Origin: an uncultured Bacteroidales bacterium
GTDB taxonomy: Bacteria > Bacteroidota > Bacteroidia > Bacteroidales > Muribaculaceae
DNA: 50,099 nt
Assembly (NCBI GenBank): GCA_902792435.1
Contig: CADAZN010000018.1
Location: 1-50,099 of the forward strand
Direction of reading: 5' to 3'
The translations under genes and the position numbers were made by a program. Below are positions 32,763-39,967 of the stretch, in pieces (positions within the stretch are counted from its first letter, which is position 1; every line of letters starts with the position of its first letter). A model generated the notes under the pieces. It was not told the DNA's origin, ran no database searches, and saw only the letters and a list, made by a program, of their open reading frames with translations.

Positions 32763-33518
32763 CTAAATATAGGGATAAGTAACGTTATACAGATACAATG
32801 CATGGGCGGGCATTGAGGTGCCGGCTGCGCAGCGGTCTTTTTTCTCGATAATGCGGCAGAAGTCTTCTACCGAGATTTTGTGCATCCCCACGTCAACGAG
32901 CGTGCCCACGATAGCGCGCACCATGTTGCGCAGGAAACGGTCGGCAGTGATGGTAAACACCCACTGCTCCACATTGGTGTCGATGCTCTGGCAGCGTTGC
33001 CAATGCGCTTCGGTGATGTGACAATTGTTGGTCTTCACATCGGTGTGGAGTTTGCTGAATGATGTGAAATCCTCATAATCAAGCAATCGCTTTGCCGCCT
33101 TGTTCATCAGCTCAAAATCAAGTTTGGGATTACATTGCCAACTAGTGGCGCGCAACAAAGGCGACTTGCCTGTGTGAGCCAGATAATGATAGGTGCGACT
33201 AGTGGCATCAAATCGAGCATGGGCATCATCATGCACAGGTATCACCTTGTAAATAGCGATATCCTGAGGCAAGATGCCGTTGAGGCTACGCATTAGCGAG
33301 TTCACATCAGCCACGGGCTGCTCAGTGTCGAAATGGGCATACATTGTGGTGGCATTCACACCAGCATCGGTGCGCCCAGCGCCAGTTATGGGCGTGTCGC
33401 GTCGCAGCACCATAGCAAGCGCCTTCTCTATGGTCTCTTGCACGCTCACATCATGCGGCTGAATCTGCCACCCATGATAAGCCGCCCCCTGATAAGATAA
33501 CTTCAAGAAATAACGCAT
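32763..33518 (-). CDS. truA: tRNA pseudouridine(38-40) synthase TruA
   Basis: Modifies uridines 38-40 in the anticodon arm of tRNAs. 251 residues, standard length. The start MRYFLKLSYQGAAYHGWQIQ and the catalytic motif GAGRTDAGVNA with Asp51 are diagnostic. RTYHYLAH and FTITADRFLRNMVRAIVGTLVDVG complete the two lobes. It lies 4 bp after the esterase stop (same strand), so the two are co-transcribed. Confidence 0.97.
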   Translation of the reverse strand: MRYFLKLSYQGAAYHGWQIQPHDVSVQETIEKALAMVLRRDTPITGAGRTDAGVNATTMYAHFDTEQPVADVNSLMRSLNGILPQDIAIYKVIPVHDDAHARFDATSRTYHYLAHTGKSPLLRATSWQCNPKLDFELMNKAAKRLLDYEDFTSFSKLHTDVKTNNCHITEAHWQRCQSIDTNVEQWVFTITADRFLRNMVRAIVGTLVDVGMHKISVEDFCRIIEKKDRCAAGTSMPAHALYLYNVTYPYI

Positions 33519-33522
33519 TGTT

Positions 33523-34446
33523 CTATTTCTTCAAGAGGAACATAAATGGCACATCGAGGCGCTCGGCCCAGAACGTTTCCATGTGTTTGTGTCCCTCATA
33601 GAGGTAATAAACGAAGTGAGCACTATCCCACCCCAAGCCGCTTATTACTGCATTCAACTTGTTTTGATAAGGGCGGTAAGTATCATCGAGTTCAACTGTT
33701 CCGCCGTCAAAATATAGCAAGCAACTATTGGCCTTAGGCAGATGTTCCTTCACATACTCGCGAAGTCCCTCCGACCAATATTCGCTCTTGAACTTGGGAT
33801 CAAAGAAGTTCATTGACAAGTGGGTCGACATACAAACTGCGCCACCAAACACCTCAGGATAGTTGCACAAGGCATAGAGCGATATAAGTCCACCCATGCT
33901 TGAACCCATCACGAAGGTGTGTTCGCGCGAGGTAAGAGGTTTGTAATGGTTATCGATAAAAGGTTTAACTTCTTCAACTAGGAAACGTAGATATTCATCA
34001 CCCTTGTATACACTAACATCAACGCCTTTGCGCTGATTTTCAGGCACCTTCTCATAGCAACGAGTCGGGAAATAATCGTTGAGGCGATTACTGGTATTGT
34101 CGATGCCCACCACGATGCATCGTCTCACCTTGCCCTCGGCGATGAGGCGTCCCATCACTTCATCAACCTGCCATTCTTGCTTGTTCCAGGTGGTTGTGGC
34201 ATCAAAGAGCATCTGCCCGTCGTGCATATATAGCACATCGCAAGGCTCGCCCATGGTGTAACCATCGGGCAGCCACACTGTTACATTGCGGCTTGTTATA
34301 TACTGAGACTTAAAGTCGGGATAAAACTCCAAGCTGCCTGAGCTCACTTTTTGAGTTGGTTGAGATGGTGCTTGAGCTGGCAACTGAGCCATGGCAACCA
34401 AAGCACTCATCATCATCGCCACAACAGCTAAAATCTTCGTTTTCAT
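33523..34446 (-). CDS. Secreted alpha/beta-hydrolase esterase
   Basis: 307 residues from Met at 34446; an in-frame ATG at 34470 would lie inside the -7 box at 34468-34475, so 34446 is preferred. Signal peptide MKTKILAVVAMMMSALVAMA. Esterase-D-type fold: VTVWLPDGYTMGEPCDVLYM, CIVVGIDNTSNRLNDYFP, and the nucleophile elbow VMGSSMGGLISLY (G-x-S-x-G). Ends with the His-containing loop YEGHKHMETFWAERL. Family members are feruloyl-, acetyl-xylan- or enterobactin-type esterases; the substrate is not clear. It is divergent from the RiPP precursor, with back-to-back promoters. Confidence 0.85.
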   Translation of the reverse strand: MKTKILAVVAMMMSALVAMAQLPAQAPSQPTQKVSSGSLEFYPDFKSQYITSRNVTVWLPDGYTMGEPCDVLYMHDGQMLFDATTTWNKQEWQVDEVMGRLIAEGKVRRCIVVGIDNTSNRLNDYFPTRCYEKVPENQRKGVDVSVYKGDEYLRFLVEEVKPFIDNHYKPLTSREHTFVMGSSMGGLISLYALCNYPEVFGGAVCMSTHLSMNFFDPKFKSEYWSEGLREYVKEHLPKANSCLLYFDGGTVELDDTYRPYQNKLNAVISGLGWDSAHFVYYLYEGHKHMETFWAERLDVPFMFLLKK

Positions 34447-34467
34447 AGTTTTTATATTTATTTCTTG

Positions 34468-34475
34468 CAAAAATA
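34468..34475 (-). promoter_or_regulatory. Promoter of the esterase-truA operon
   Basis: TATTTTTG on the minus strand, an exact -7 box, 21 bp before the ATG at 34446. It faces away from the divergent promoter at 34488-34495, with only 12 bp between the two -7 boxes. Confidence 0.7.
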
Positions 34476-34487
34476 GTAAAATTCTAT

Positions 34488-34495
34488 TATTTTTG
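34488..34495 (+). promoter_or_regulatory. Promoter of the Cys-repeat precursor and radical SAM operon
   Basis: TATTTTTG exact -7 box with TTG (34465-34467) 20 nt upstream; that TTG abuts the -7 box of the divergent esterase promoter, so polymerase could probably not occupy both at once. The leader to the ATG at 34529 is about 27 nt. Confidence 0.75.
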
Positions 34496-34528
34496 CACTA
34501 TCTACTAAATAAAAAGGTTTGAATAATT

Positions 34529-35203
34529 ATGAAAGACAATCAGTCACGCCGAGATTTCATAAAGCGACTTGCAGCTCTAGTAGCAGCTGGAGTGGTGTCG
34601 CCATCGCTATTCTTTGGAGCAAAAGAAGGTTTTGAGGCAAATGCAACCCCATCGGGATTAGGAGCTTGCTCTTCATCTTATACCTGCACTGGAGGCAGTG
34701 GCAAGTGTGGCTCATCTTACAGCTGCTCAGGGCAAGGTGCCAATGGCAGCGGCAAATGCGGCGCTTCCTACGAATGCTCGGGTGGAGGCGGCAAATGTGG
34801 CTCGTCATATAGCTGCTCAGGACAAGGCGCTAGCGGCCAAGGAAAGTGCGGAGCATCCTACGAATGCTCGGGCGGTGGAGGCAAGTGTGGTTCCTCCTAT
34901 AGCTGCTCAGGACAAGGCAGTGGCCAAGGCAACAGCTATGGTAGCAGCAAGTGCGGCGGGTCCTATGAGTGCTCGGGTGGTGGCGGCAAATGTGGCAGCA
35001 GCTACAGCTGCGCTGGCCAAGGTGCTGGCGGCCAAGGCAAATGTGGAGGCTCATACGAATGTGCCGGTGGAGGTGGCAAGTGCGGCAGTAGCTACAGCTG
35101 CGCCGGCCAGGGCGCTGGCGGCCAAGGCAAGTGCGGTGCCTCCTATGAATGTGCTGGTGGTGGCGGCAAGTGCGGTTCATCTTACAACTGCAGCGGACAA
35201 TGA
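34529..35203 (+). CDS. Cys/Gly-rich repeat protein, candidate RiPP precursor (Tat-like signal)
   Basis: 224 residues. N-terminus: SRRDFIKRL (Tat-type RR-x-F-x-K), then a hydrophobic segment LAALVAAGVVSPSLFF and GAKEGFEANA, about 46 residues of leader. From Cys47 to the end come 12 motifs Cys-x-x-Ser-Tyr-x-Cys (24 Cys in total). After the first (CSSSYTC) they alternate CGSSYSC and CG[A/G]SYEC in Gly-rich linkers, with a 30-residue double unit and one unit lengthened by GSGQGNSYGSS. No other large hydrophobic residues occur. The stop overlaps the radical SAM start as ATGA. It is most likely the substrate of that enzyme: an exported, modified repeat protein. I know no named family for it. Confidence 0.88.
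   Translation: MKDNQSRRDFIKRLAALVAAGVVSPSLFFGAKEGFEANATPSGLGACSSSYTCTGGSGKCGSSYSCSGQGANGSGKCGASYECSGGGGKCGSSYSCSGQGASGQGKCGASYECSGGGGKCGSSYSCSGQGSGQGNSYGSSKCGGSYECSGGGGKCGSSYSCAGQGAGGQGKCGGSYECAGGGGKCGSSYSCAGQGAGGQGKCGASYECAGGGGKCGSSYNCSGQ
34703..35167. repeat. In-gene 90-bp tandem repeats (Cys modules)
   Basis: The region encoding residues 59-213 consists of about five 30-codon units, each a KCGSSYSC module (17 codons, one expanded to 22) plus a KCG[A/G]SYEC module (13 codons). Codons for identical residues vary between units (AAG/AAA, TGT/TGC), so the repeat is old enough to have diverged silently while the protein stays constant, which points to selection on the peptide. Confidence 0.85.
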
Positions 35204-36483
35204 GCCCCATCCCACACTGCTTGCCAGCCGATGTCCAAGTTATAGAGCGCAACGGCAAGTATATCTTTATTAACCCTCAACTTCCTGCCTGGATAGTCAC
35301 TAACGACCTGGGCAATATGGTTATGTCGCTTTTTGATGGCACCAATAGTGTCGACGACATTATAAACACATGTGTCGATGCTCTAGGCGAGGATAAACGT
35401 GGCCAGTTGAGTGCATTCTGCGACTATGTGCTAAAATCGGGTGTAATGGGCAACATCAAGCCTCAGGAGCATTATCGCGACACCAGCCTTCACAGCGTGC
35501 ATCTATCGCTCTCAAGCAGCTGCAACCTGCATTGCAAGTATTGCTATGCTGCCGAGCGGGTAGAGGGCAAGCATGGGCGCCTATCTCTCACACAATATGA
35601 AAGCATTATTGACGAACTGTGTGGCATCTCTAATGATATCACATTCACTATCACAGGCGGTGAGCCATTGCTCAACCCGCTGTGGCAGCCCATAGCCCAA
35701 CACATAAAATCAAGGGGCTGCACACTGTTCCTGCTTTCAAATGGCTTATTGATAAATGAAAAAAACATTGATTTCATAAAGCAGAATTTCGACCTTGTGA
35801 CACTGAGCATCGACGGCCCCACCCGCGAGAGCCACATGCTCACACGAGGCGACAACTATGACGCAGTGATGCGTGCGGTTGACCTGCTAGAGAAGCATGA
35901 GGTGAACTTCACACTCTCAATGACAGTCACTCGACTCAATATCGACCAAGTGGAGCCTATGGCAAAAAGATTTGGCTCAAGGCTCAATTTTGCTCCGCTT
36001 TTTCCAGTGTCAGACCTTGCCAATGACGAGTTGTCGATAACAGGTGAGCAATACTATCAAGCTTTATCACAAGCATTTGGAGTGGAGCCACTGAGTTATT
36101 GCGAGTCGTCGCTCGACATGTCGAAGCAGTTAAAAAACCGCAAGTGCGCCATTGGCGATAACGAAATCAGCATCTCGGCCACAGGAGATGTTTATCCCTG
36201 CCAACTATTGCACATGGAACAGTTCTTAGCCGGCAATGTGCATGAGCACAGCATTGTCGACATTTATCGCAACAGCGAAGCCTTGAAACGCTGTGCAAGC
36301 CTTGACGTTGACAACATTGAGAAATGCCGTGATTGCGTTATCCGCTACATATGCGGAGGAGCCTGCCGCGCCCGAGGATTCTACGAGACTGGCGACATTG
36401 CCAGCACGGGCGACTTTTGCCACTACGAGAAAGAAGCCTTCCTTGATGGCATCACCAAAATCTATTCCAGCAACGCCCTGTGA
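35200..36483 (+). CDS. PqqD-like / radical SAM / SPASM peptide maturase
   Basis: 427 residues from ATG 35200, chosen because it overlaps the precursor stop as ATGA; an upstream in-frame ATG (35149) lies inside the precursor. The N-terminal 85 residues look like a PqqD-type peptide-binding (RRE) domain (PADVQVIERNGKYIFINP ... LVMSLFDGTNSVDDII-like). The radical SAM [4Fe-4S] site is CNLHCKYCY (C108, C112, C115), followed by FTITGGEPLLNP. The SPASM domain has C-x12-G-x4-C (CAIGDNEISISATGDVYPC) and C-x2-C-x5-C-x3-C (CRDCVIRYICGGACRAR), plus a late Cys (GDFCHYE), for two auxiliary clusters. This layout is that of enzymes that install thioether or C-C links in RiPPs. The likely substrate is the upstream Cys-repeat protein. 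Confidence 0.93.
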   Translation: MSPIPHCLPADVQVIERNGKYIFINPQLPAWIVTNDLGNMVMSLFDGTNSVDDIINTCVDALGEDKRGQLSAFCDYVLKSGVMGNIKPQEHYRDTSLHSVHLSLSSSCNLHCKYCYAAERVEGKHGRLSLTQYESIIDELCGISNDITFTITGGEPLLNPLWQPIAQHIKSRGCTLFLLSNGLLINEKNIDFIKQNFDLVTLSIDGPTRESHMLTRGDNYDAVMRAVDLLEKHEVNFTLSMTVTRLNIDQVEPMAKRFGSRLNFAPLFPVSDLANDELSITGEQYYQALSQAFGVEPLSYCESSLDMSKQLKNRKCAIGDNEISISATGDVYPCQLLHMEQFLAGNVHEHSIVDIYRNSEALKRCASLDVDNIEKCRDCVIRYICGGACRARGFYETGDIASTGDFCHYEKEAFLDGITKIYSSNAL

Positions 36484-36522
36484 TGCGCGCTTCAAGCATT
36501 TGGGCAATTCAGTTTTTTTCAT

Positions 36523-36530
36523 TAATTTTG
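36523..36530 (+). promoter_or_regulatory. Promoter of DUF4286-ruvC, leaderless
   Basis: TAATTTTG ends 5 bp before the ATG at 36536, predicting transcription start at or next to the start codon. Confidence 0.6.
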
Positions 36531-36535
36531 CACTG

Positions 36536-36841
36536 ATGATAATCTATAATACTACATATCATGTAGATTGCGACGTGAGCGGTGAATTCCTAGACTGGAT
36601 GCGTGAGTATTATGTGCCGCAAGCTGTGAAAAGCGGCATGGTCGAGGAGCCTTGTCTCATGCGCTTGATGGGCCACAACGAGGGCGGCGCCTGCTTTGCG
36701 CTGCAACTCAAGGCACCATCTCTTTCCACGTTGCAACGATGGAACCAGGAGGTGGGCAAGCACCTTCACGAACAGCTGACCAAGCATTTTGGCAACAAAG
36801 TGGCCGGTTTCACCACTTTTATGGAAAATATCGACTTATAG
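36536..36841 (+). CDS. DUF4286 family protein
   Basis: 101 residues, [20 protein letters not shown] at the start, the conserved hydrophobic/charged pattern of the DUF4286 ferredoxin-like small proteins found next to ruvC in Bacteroidales. Function unknown. A longer frame exists upstream, but the -7 box and family pattern favour the start at 36536. ruvC follows after 2 bp, so the pair is co-transcribed. Confidence 0.85.
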   Translation: MIIYNTTYHVDCDVSGEFLDWMREYYVPQAVKSGMVEEPCLMRLMGHNEGGACFALQLKAPSLSTLQRWNQEVGKHLHEQLTKHFGNKVAGFTTFMENIDL

Positions 36842-36843
36842 CA

Positions 36844-37419
36844 ATGGACAACAAGGACTTCGACAAGATAATAATAGGTATTGACCCAGGCACCAATGTG
36901 ATGGGCTATGGCTTGCTAGGGATTAAGGACAATAAGCCCTCGCTCATCGCTATGGGCGTGATTCAGCTCAGCAAGATAGAAGACCATTACATGCGGTTGC
37001 GACGCATCTATGACCGTGTGCTTAGCCTTGTTGAAGAGTTCCTACCCGATGAGATGGCAATTGAGGCCCCGTTCTATGGAAAAAACGTCCAATCAATGCT
37101 CAAACTTGGCCGTGCCCAAGGTGTTGCCATGGCAGCCGCATTAGGTCGTCAGGTGCCCATTGCTGAGTATGAGCCTCGCAAAATCAAGATGGCAATCACC
37201 GGCAACGGAGCCGCCAGCAAGGAGCAGGTGGCTATGATGCTTCAACGCCAACTCAATATCGACTCCGACGACATGCCCCGATTGCTCGATGCCACCGATG
37301 CACTGGCAGCAGCATTGTGCCATTATTACGAGAGTAAAAAGCCCTTTGCCGCCACGGGAGCCAAATCATGGAAAGACTTCATTAACAAGCATCCCGACAG
37401 AGTGATTGGCGAGCATTAA
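36844..37419 (+). CDS. ruvC: Crossover junction endodeoxyribonuclease RuvC
   Basis: Resolves Holliday junctions with RuvAB. 191 residues from ATG 36844. The catalytic acidic residues are visible in [14 protein letters not shown] (Asp), [20 protein letters not shown] (Glu) and the C-terminal [14 protein letters not shown] (Asp-Asp). The start at 36844 is chosen because the upstream extension contains another gene (DUF4286). Length is slightly above the usual 170-190. Confidence 0.96.
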   Translation: MDNKDFDKIIIGIDPGTNVMGYGLLGIKDNKPSLIAMGVIQLSKIEDHYMRLRRIYDRVLSLVEEFLPDEMAIEAPFYGKNVQSMLKLGRAQGVAMAAALGRQVPIAEYEPRKIKMAITGNGAASKEQVAMMLQRQLNIDSDDMPRLLDATDALAAALCHYYESKKPFAATGAKSWKDFINKHPDRVIGEH

Positions 37420-37570
37420 GAAAACGTGCCATTAACAACCCTAAGATTACTTGGTTTTTATTGACAATAAAGACCAAACAGGTCATTGTGAGAATATTTT
37501 TTATAAAAATGAAGAAAATAATGTAGTTTTTGTACCTTTACTGCGTCTAACAGATGTAACAAAAAAGAAA

Positions 37571-38062
37571 ATGGAAAAAACAGAGGCAAATTTTAAAAAA
37601 ATCTTGCACGACCACAAGAGCACTATCTACTCAGTGTGCTACATGTTCTCACAGGAACATGACGAGGTGGAGGACCTGTTTCAGGAAACTCTCATCAACT
37701 TGTGGAATGGTCTTGACACGTTTGAGGAGCGAAGCGGCATTGGCACATGGGTGTGGCGCATAGCTCTTAACACATGTATTACAAGCGAGCGCAAGAAGAA
37801 ACGCCGTGTTGACACTGTGCCACTGTCTATCGACCGCGATTTCCTAGATGATAACAACGCCGAATCGCGTCAAACCAAACTCTTGCACAAGCGCATCAGC
37901 CGACTTCAGCCATTTGACCGCGCCATTGTCCTGCTGTGGCTCGAGAACATGAGCTATGACGACATCGCCGCCATTGTGGGTATTACAACCAAGGCTGTTG
38001 GCGTTAGACTGGTGAGAATACGCGAGCAACTTAAACAAATGAATGACAACACAACTAATTAA
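37571..38062 (+). CDS. ECF-type RNA polymerase sigma factor
   Basis: 163 residues, region 2 with HDEVEDLFQETLINLWNGLDTF and GTWVWRIALNTCITSERKKKRR (DNA-binding), region 4 with LQPFDRAIVLLWLENMSYDDIA and TTKAVGVRLVRIREQLK. The start is set at 37571 because upstream residues do not look sigma-like; a degenerate TACCTTTA (37533-37540) may be its promoter. A four-TM protein and an M50 protease follow at 9 bp and 1 bp, so they form one operon and the TM protein is a candidate anti-sigma. Confidence 0.92.
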   Translation: MEKTEANFKKILHDHKSTIYSVCYMFSQEHDEVEDLFQETLINLWNGLDTFEERSGIGTWVWRIALNTCITSERKKKRRVDTVPLSIDRDFLDDNNAESRQTKLLHKRISRLQPFDRAIVLLWLENMSYDDIAAIVGITTKAVGVRLVRIREQLKQMNDNTTN

Positions 38063-38071
38063 TCAGAAAAT

Positions 38072-38692
38072 ATGGAAACTAACAATAATAACATGACTGA
38101 GCTTGAGCAGATGCGAGAACAAATGAGCATCTTCAAGAGCCAACTCGACAAACAGCAAATTATCAACGAGCAACTCGTGCGCAATACCATGGGCAACAAA
38201 ATGTCATGGATCAAGAAGTTTATTTGGGCAGAGATTATCCTTGTCCCCATTATTCTTATCATCATGGCTTCGTTTCATGCTAGCGAAGGACTATCGTGGT
38301 GGCTCTTTGCATTCCTCGCAATTGGACTCATTGCCGACACTACTGGTGACTTTATCATAAACCGCATTCCCAAAGGCCAAATGCTGAGCGGTGATCTTGT
38401 AGAAACAAGCCAACGACTGATAAAGATGAAAAAACAACGCACCTCATGGTTCATTGCTGGATCGATATTTTTGACAATATGGCTAGTGTGGTTTATTATT
38501 GAGATTGTAATGAAACTCAATGTGATTGGCTGCAATGAGCCAAGCCACAACCTTGTTGTGACTATCATGGTAACCGCACTGATAATAGGTTGCCTAATAG
38601 GATTTCTTATAGCCTGGCTCATCTTCCGCAAGATGCAGAAAACCAACAACCAAATCATTGAGCAGATTAACCAGGTTACCCAAGAAGACTGA
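38072..38692 (+). CDS. Four-TM membrane protein, candidate anti-sigma factor
   Basis: 206 residues: an N-terminal cytoplasmic helical stretch (TELEQMREQMSIFKSQLDKQ, about 9-28), TM1-TM2 at about 50-67 and 75-92, TM3 at about 126-147, TM4 at about 161-186, and a cytoplasmic tail (RKMQKTNNQIIEQINQV). Its place between an ECF sigma gene and a membrane protease, with gaps of 9 and 1 bp, is what suggests an anti-sigma role. No known anti-sigma domain is recognised. Confidence 0.55.
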   Translation: METNNNNMTELEQMREQMSIFKSQLDKQQIINEQLVRNTMGNKMSWIKKFIWAEIILVPIILIIMASFHASEGLSWWLFAFLAIGLIADTTGDFIINRIPKGQMLSGDLVETSQRLIKMKKQRTSWFIAGSIFLTIWLVWFIIEIVMKLNVIGCNEPSHNLVVTIMVTALIIGCLIGFLIAWLIFRKMQKTNNQIIEQINQVTQED

Positions 38693-38693
38693 T

Positions 38694-39848
38694 ATGAAAA
38701 AGGTATTATCCATCCTGATATCGCTTGCCATAGGGGCAGCATTGGGAATTGCCCTTAGCTCGTTGATAAACAACATCTACAGCAGCGAGATCAATACCAC
38801 GAGCAAAATCGTTGAGATGGTCTTGCTGCTTGTGGCATTGTTTTTGGGTGCCTATTTGCAGATTATCCTTCATGAAGCAGGGCACCTGGTGTGTGGACTT
38901 CTCACAGGATACCGTTTTGTGTCATTCCGCGTTGGTTCTTTCACCCTCATCAAGGACGCAAACGGCAAACTACGCTTCAAGCTATTCAAACTTGCTGGCG
39001 TTTCTGGACAATGCTTGATGTCGCCCCCTGCTGGTGTCACTGCCGACAAACTTCCCACAGCGCTTTACAATGCAGGCGGTGTGCTGATGAACCTGTTGTG
39101 TGCCACCGTGTCACTGCTATTGCTCATTTACTGCGACAATATGCACTCTTTTATAAACTGTTTCCTTGTCACAACGGTTTTCGTAGGCTACATATTTGCT
39201 CTGCTTAACGGAATTCCGTTGAAACTTAGCGGTGTTTCCAACGATGGTTACAACTTGATGTACCTCAAGCGCAACAAGCAGTCGGTTAAGGGCTTCCAAT
39301 CACAACTAATCATTAACGAGAAGCTACAAAACGGCACCCGCCTGTCGCAGATGCCCGACGAGTTGTTTGACTTGGGTGGTGAAATTGACTACAGTGACCC
39401 ACTTCAGTCAAACGTGGAAATAATGCGAATCTCCAGAGTGCTAGACCAGGGTGATGTTGAACAAGCTCATAGCCTATTCAAAGAGTTACTAAACCAACAC
39501 CAATACGAGTTGCTGCCACTGCTGCGCATTGAAGCTGAGAGCGAAATGCTTTTTACCAACCTCGCTACAAATAATAAGGAGATGGCTCAAATTCTCAGCA
39601 ACGACAAGCCGCTGATGAATTACATCACCAAGCATGCGCGAGTGATGTCAACCAAGCAACGCACACTGATGGCAAAAACACTAATCCTGGATGGTGACCG
39701 CGCCACTGCCCAGCACATGCTCGACACGGTAAAAGCCAACCGTGAGAGCTACTTGATGCAAGGCGAGGTTAAGAGTGACATAATCTTAATGGAAAGACTT
39801 CTTGAGGACAAAAAAGATGACTCAAATCAAGCAAATACAACAAATTAA
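38694..39848 (+). CDS. M50 family membrane metalloprotease (site-2 type)
   Basis: 384 residues with TM segments near 5-30, 43-60, 110-135 and 143-160. Zinc motif HEAGH at residues 60-64 (HExxH) sits in a TM, and LNGIPLKLSGVSNDGYN gives the NxxP...xDG element of M50 proteases. The C-terminal 190 residues form an alpha-helical cytoplasmic region. Starts 1 bp after the upstream stop. If the TM protein is an anti-sigma, this could be the protease that releases the ECF factor by regulated intramembrane proteolysis; this is inferred from context. Confidence 0.8.
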   Translation: MKKVLSILISLAIGAALGIALSSLINNIYSSEINTTSKIVEMVLLLVALFLGAYLQIILHEAGHLVCGLLTGYRFVSFRVGSFTLIKDANGKLRFKLFKLAGVSGQCLMSPPAGVTADKLPTALYNAGGVLMNLLCATVSLLLLIYCDNMHSFINCFLVTTVFVGYIFALLNGIPLKLSGVSNDGYNLMYLKRNKQSVKGFQSQLIINEKLQNGTRLSQMPDELFDLGGEIDYSDPLQSNVEIMRISRVLDQGDVEQAHSLFKELLNQHQYELLPLLRIEAESEMLFTNLATNNKEMAQILSNDKPLMNYITKHARVMSTKQRTLMAKTLILDGDRATAQHMLDTVKANRESYLMQGEVKSDIILMERLLEDKKDDSNQANTTN

Positions 39849-39892
39849 CAATTAATAATAATATAAACTCTCTTATTTTAACAATTAATCAC

Positions 39893-39900
39893 TACTTTTG
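39893..39900 (+). promoter_or_regulatory. Promoter of the M16 protease
   Basis: TACTTTTG exact -7 box, 67 bp before the ATG at 39968. Confidence 0.6.
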
Positions 39901-39967
39901 TAGGTTTAAAACACCGGAACATAAAAAATACTTATACATTAACATTCTATTCAACTATTTCAAAACT

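Noticed and set aside
34557-35258. Minus-strand frames opposite the Cys-repeat gene
   Set aside because: Products of the repeated GC-rich DNA, with no plausible domain; the plus strand has promoter, Tat-like signal and ATGA coupling.
34698-35273. Plus-strand +1 frame of 191 codons inside the repeat gene
   Set aside because: Ala-rich out-of-frame reading of the repeat; no start context.
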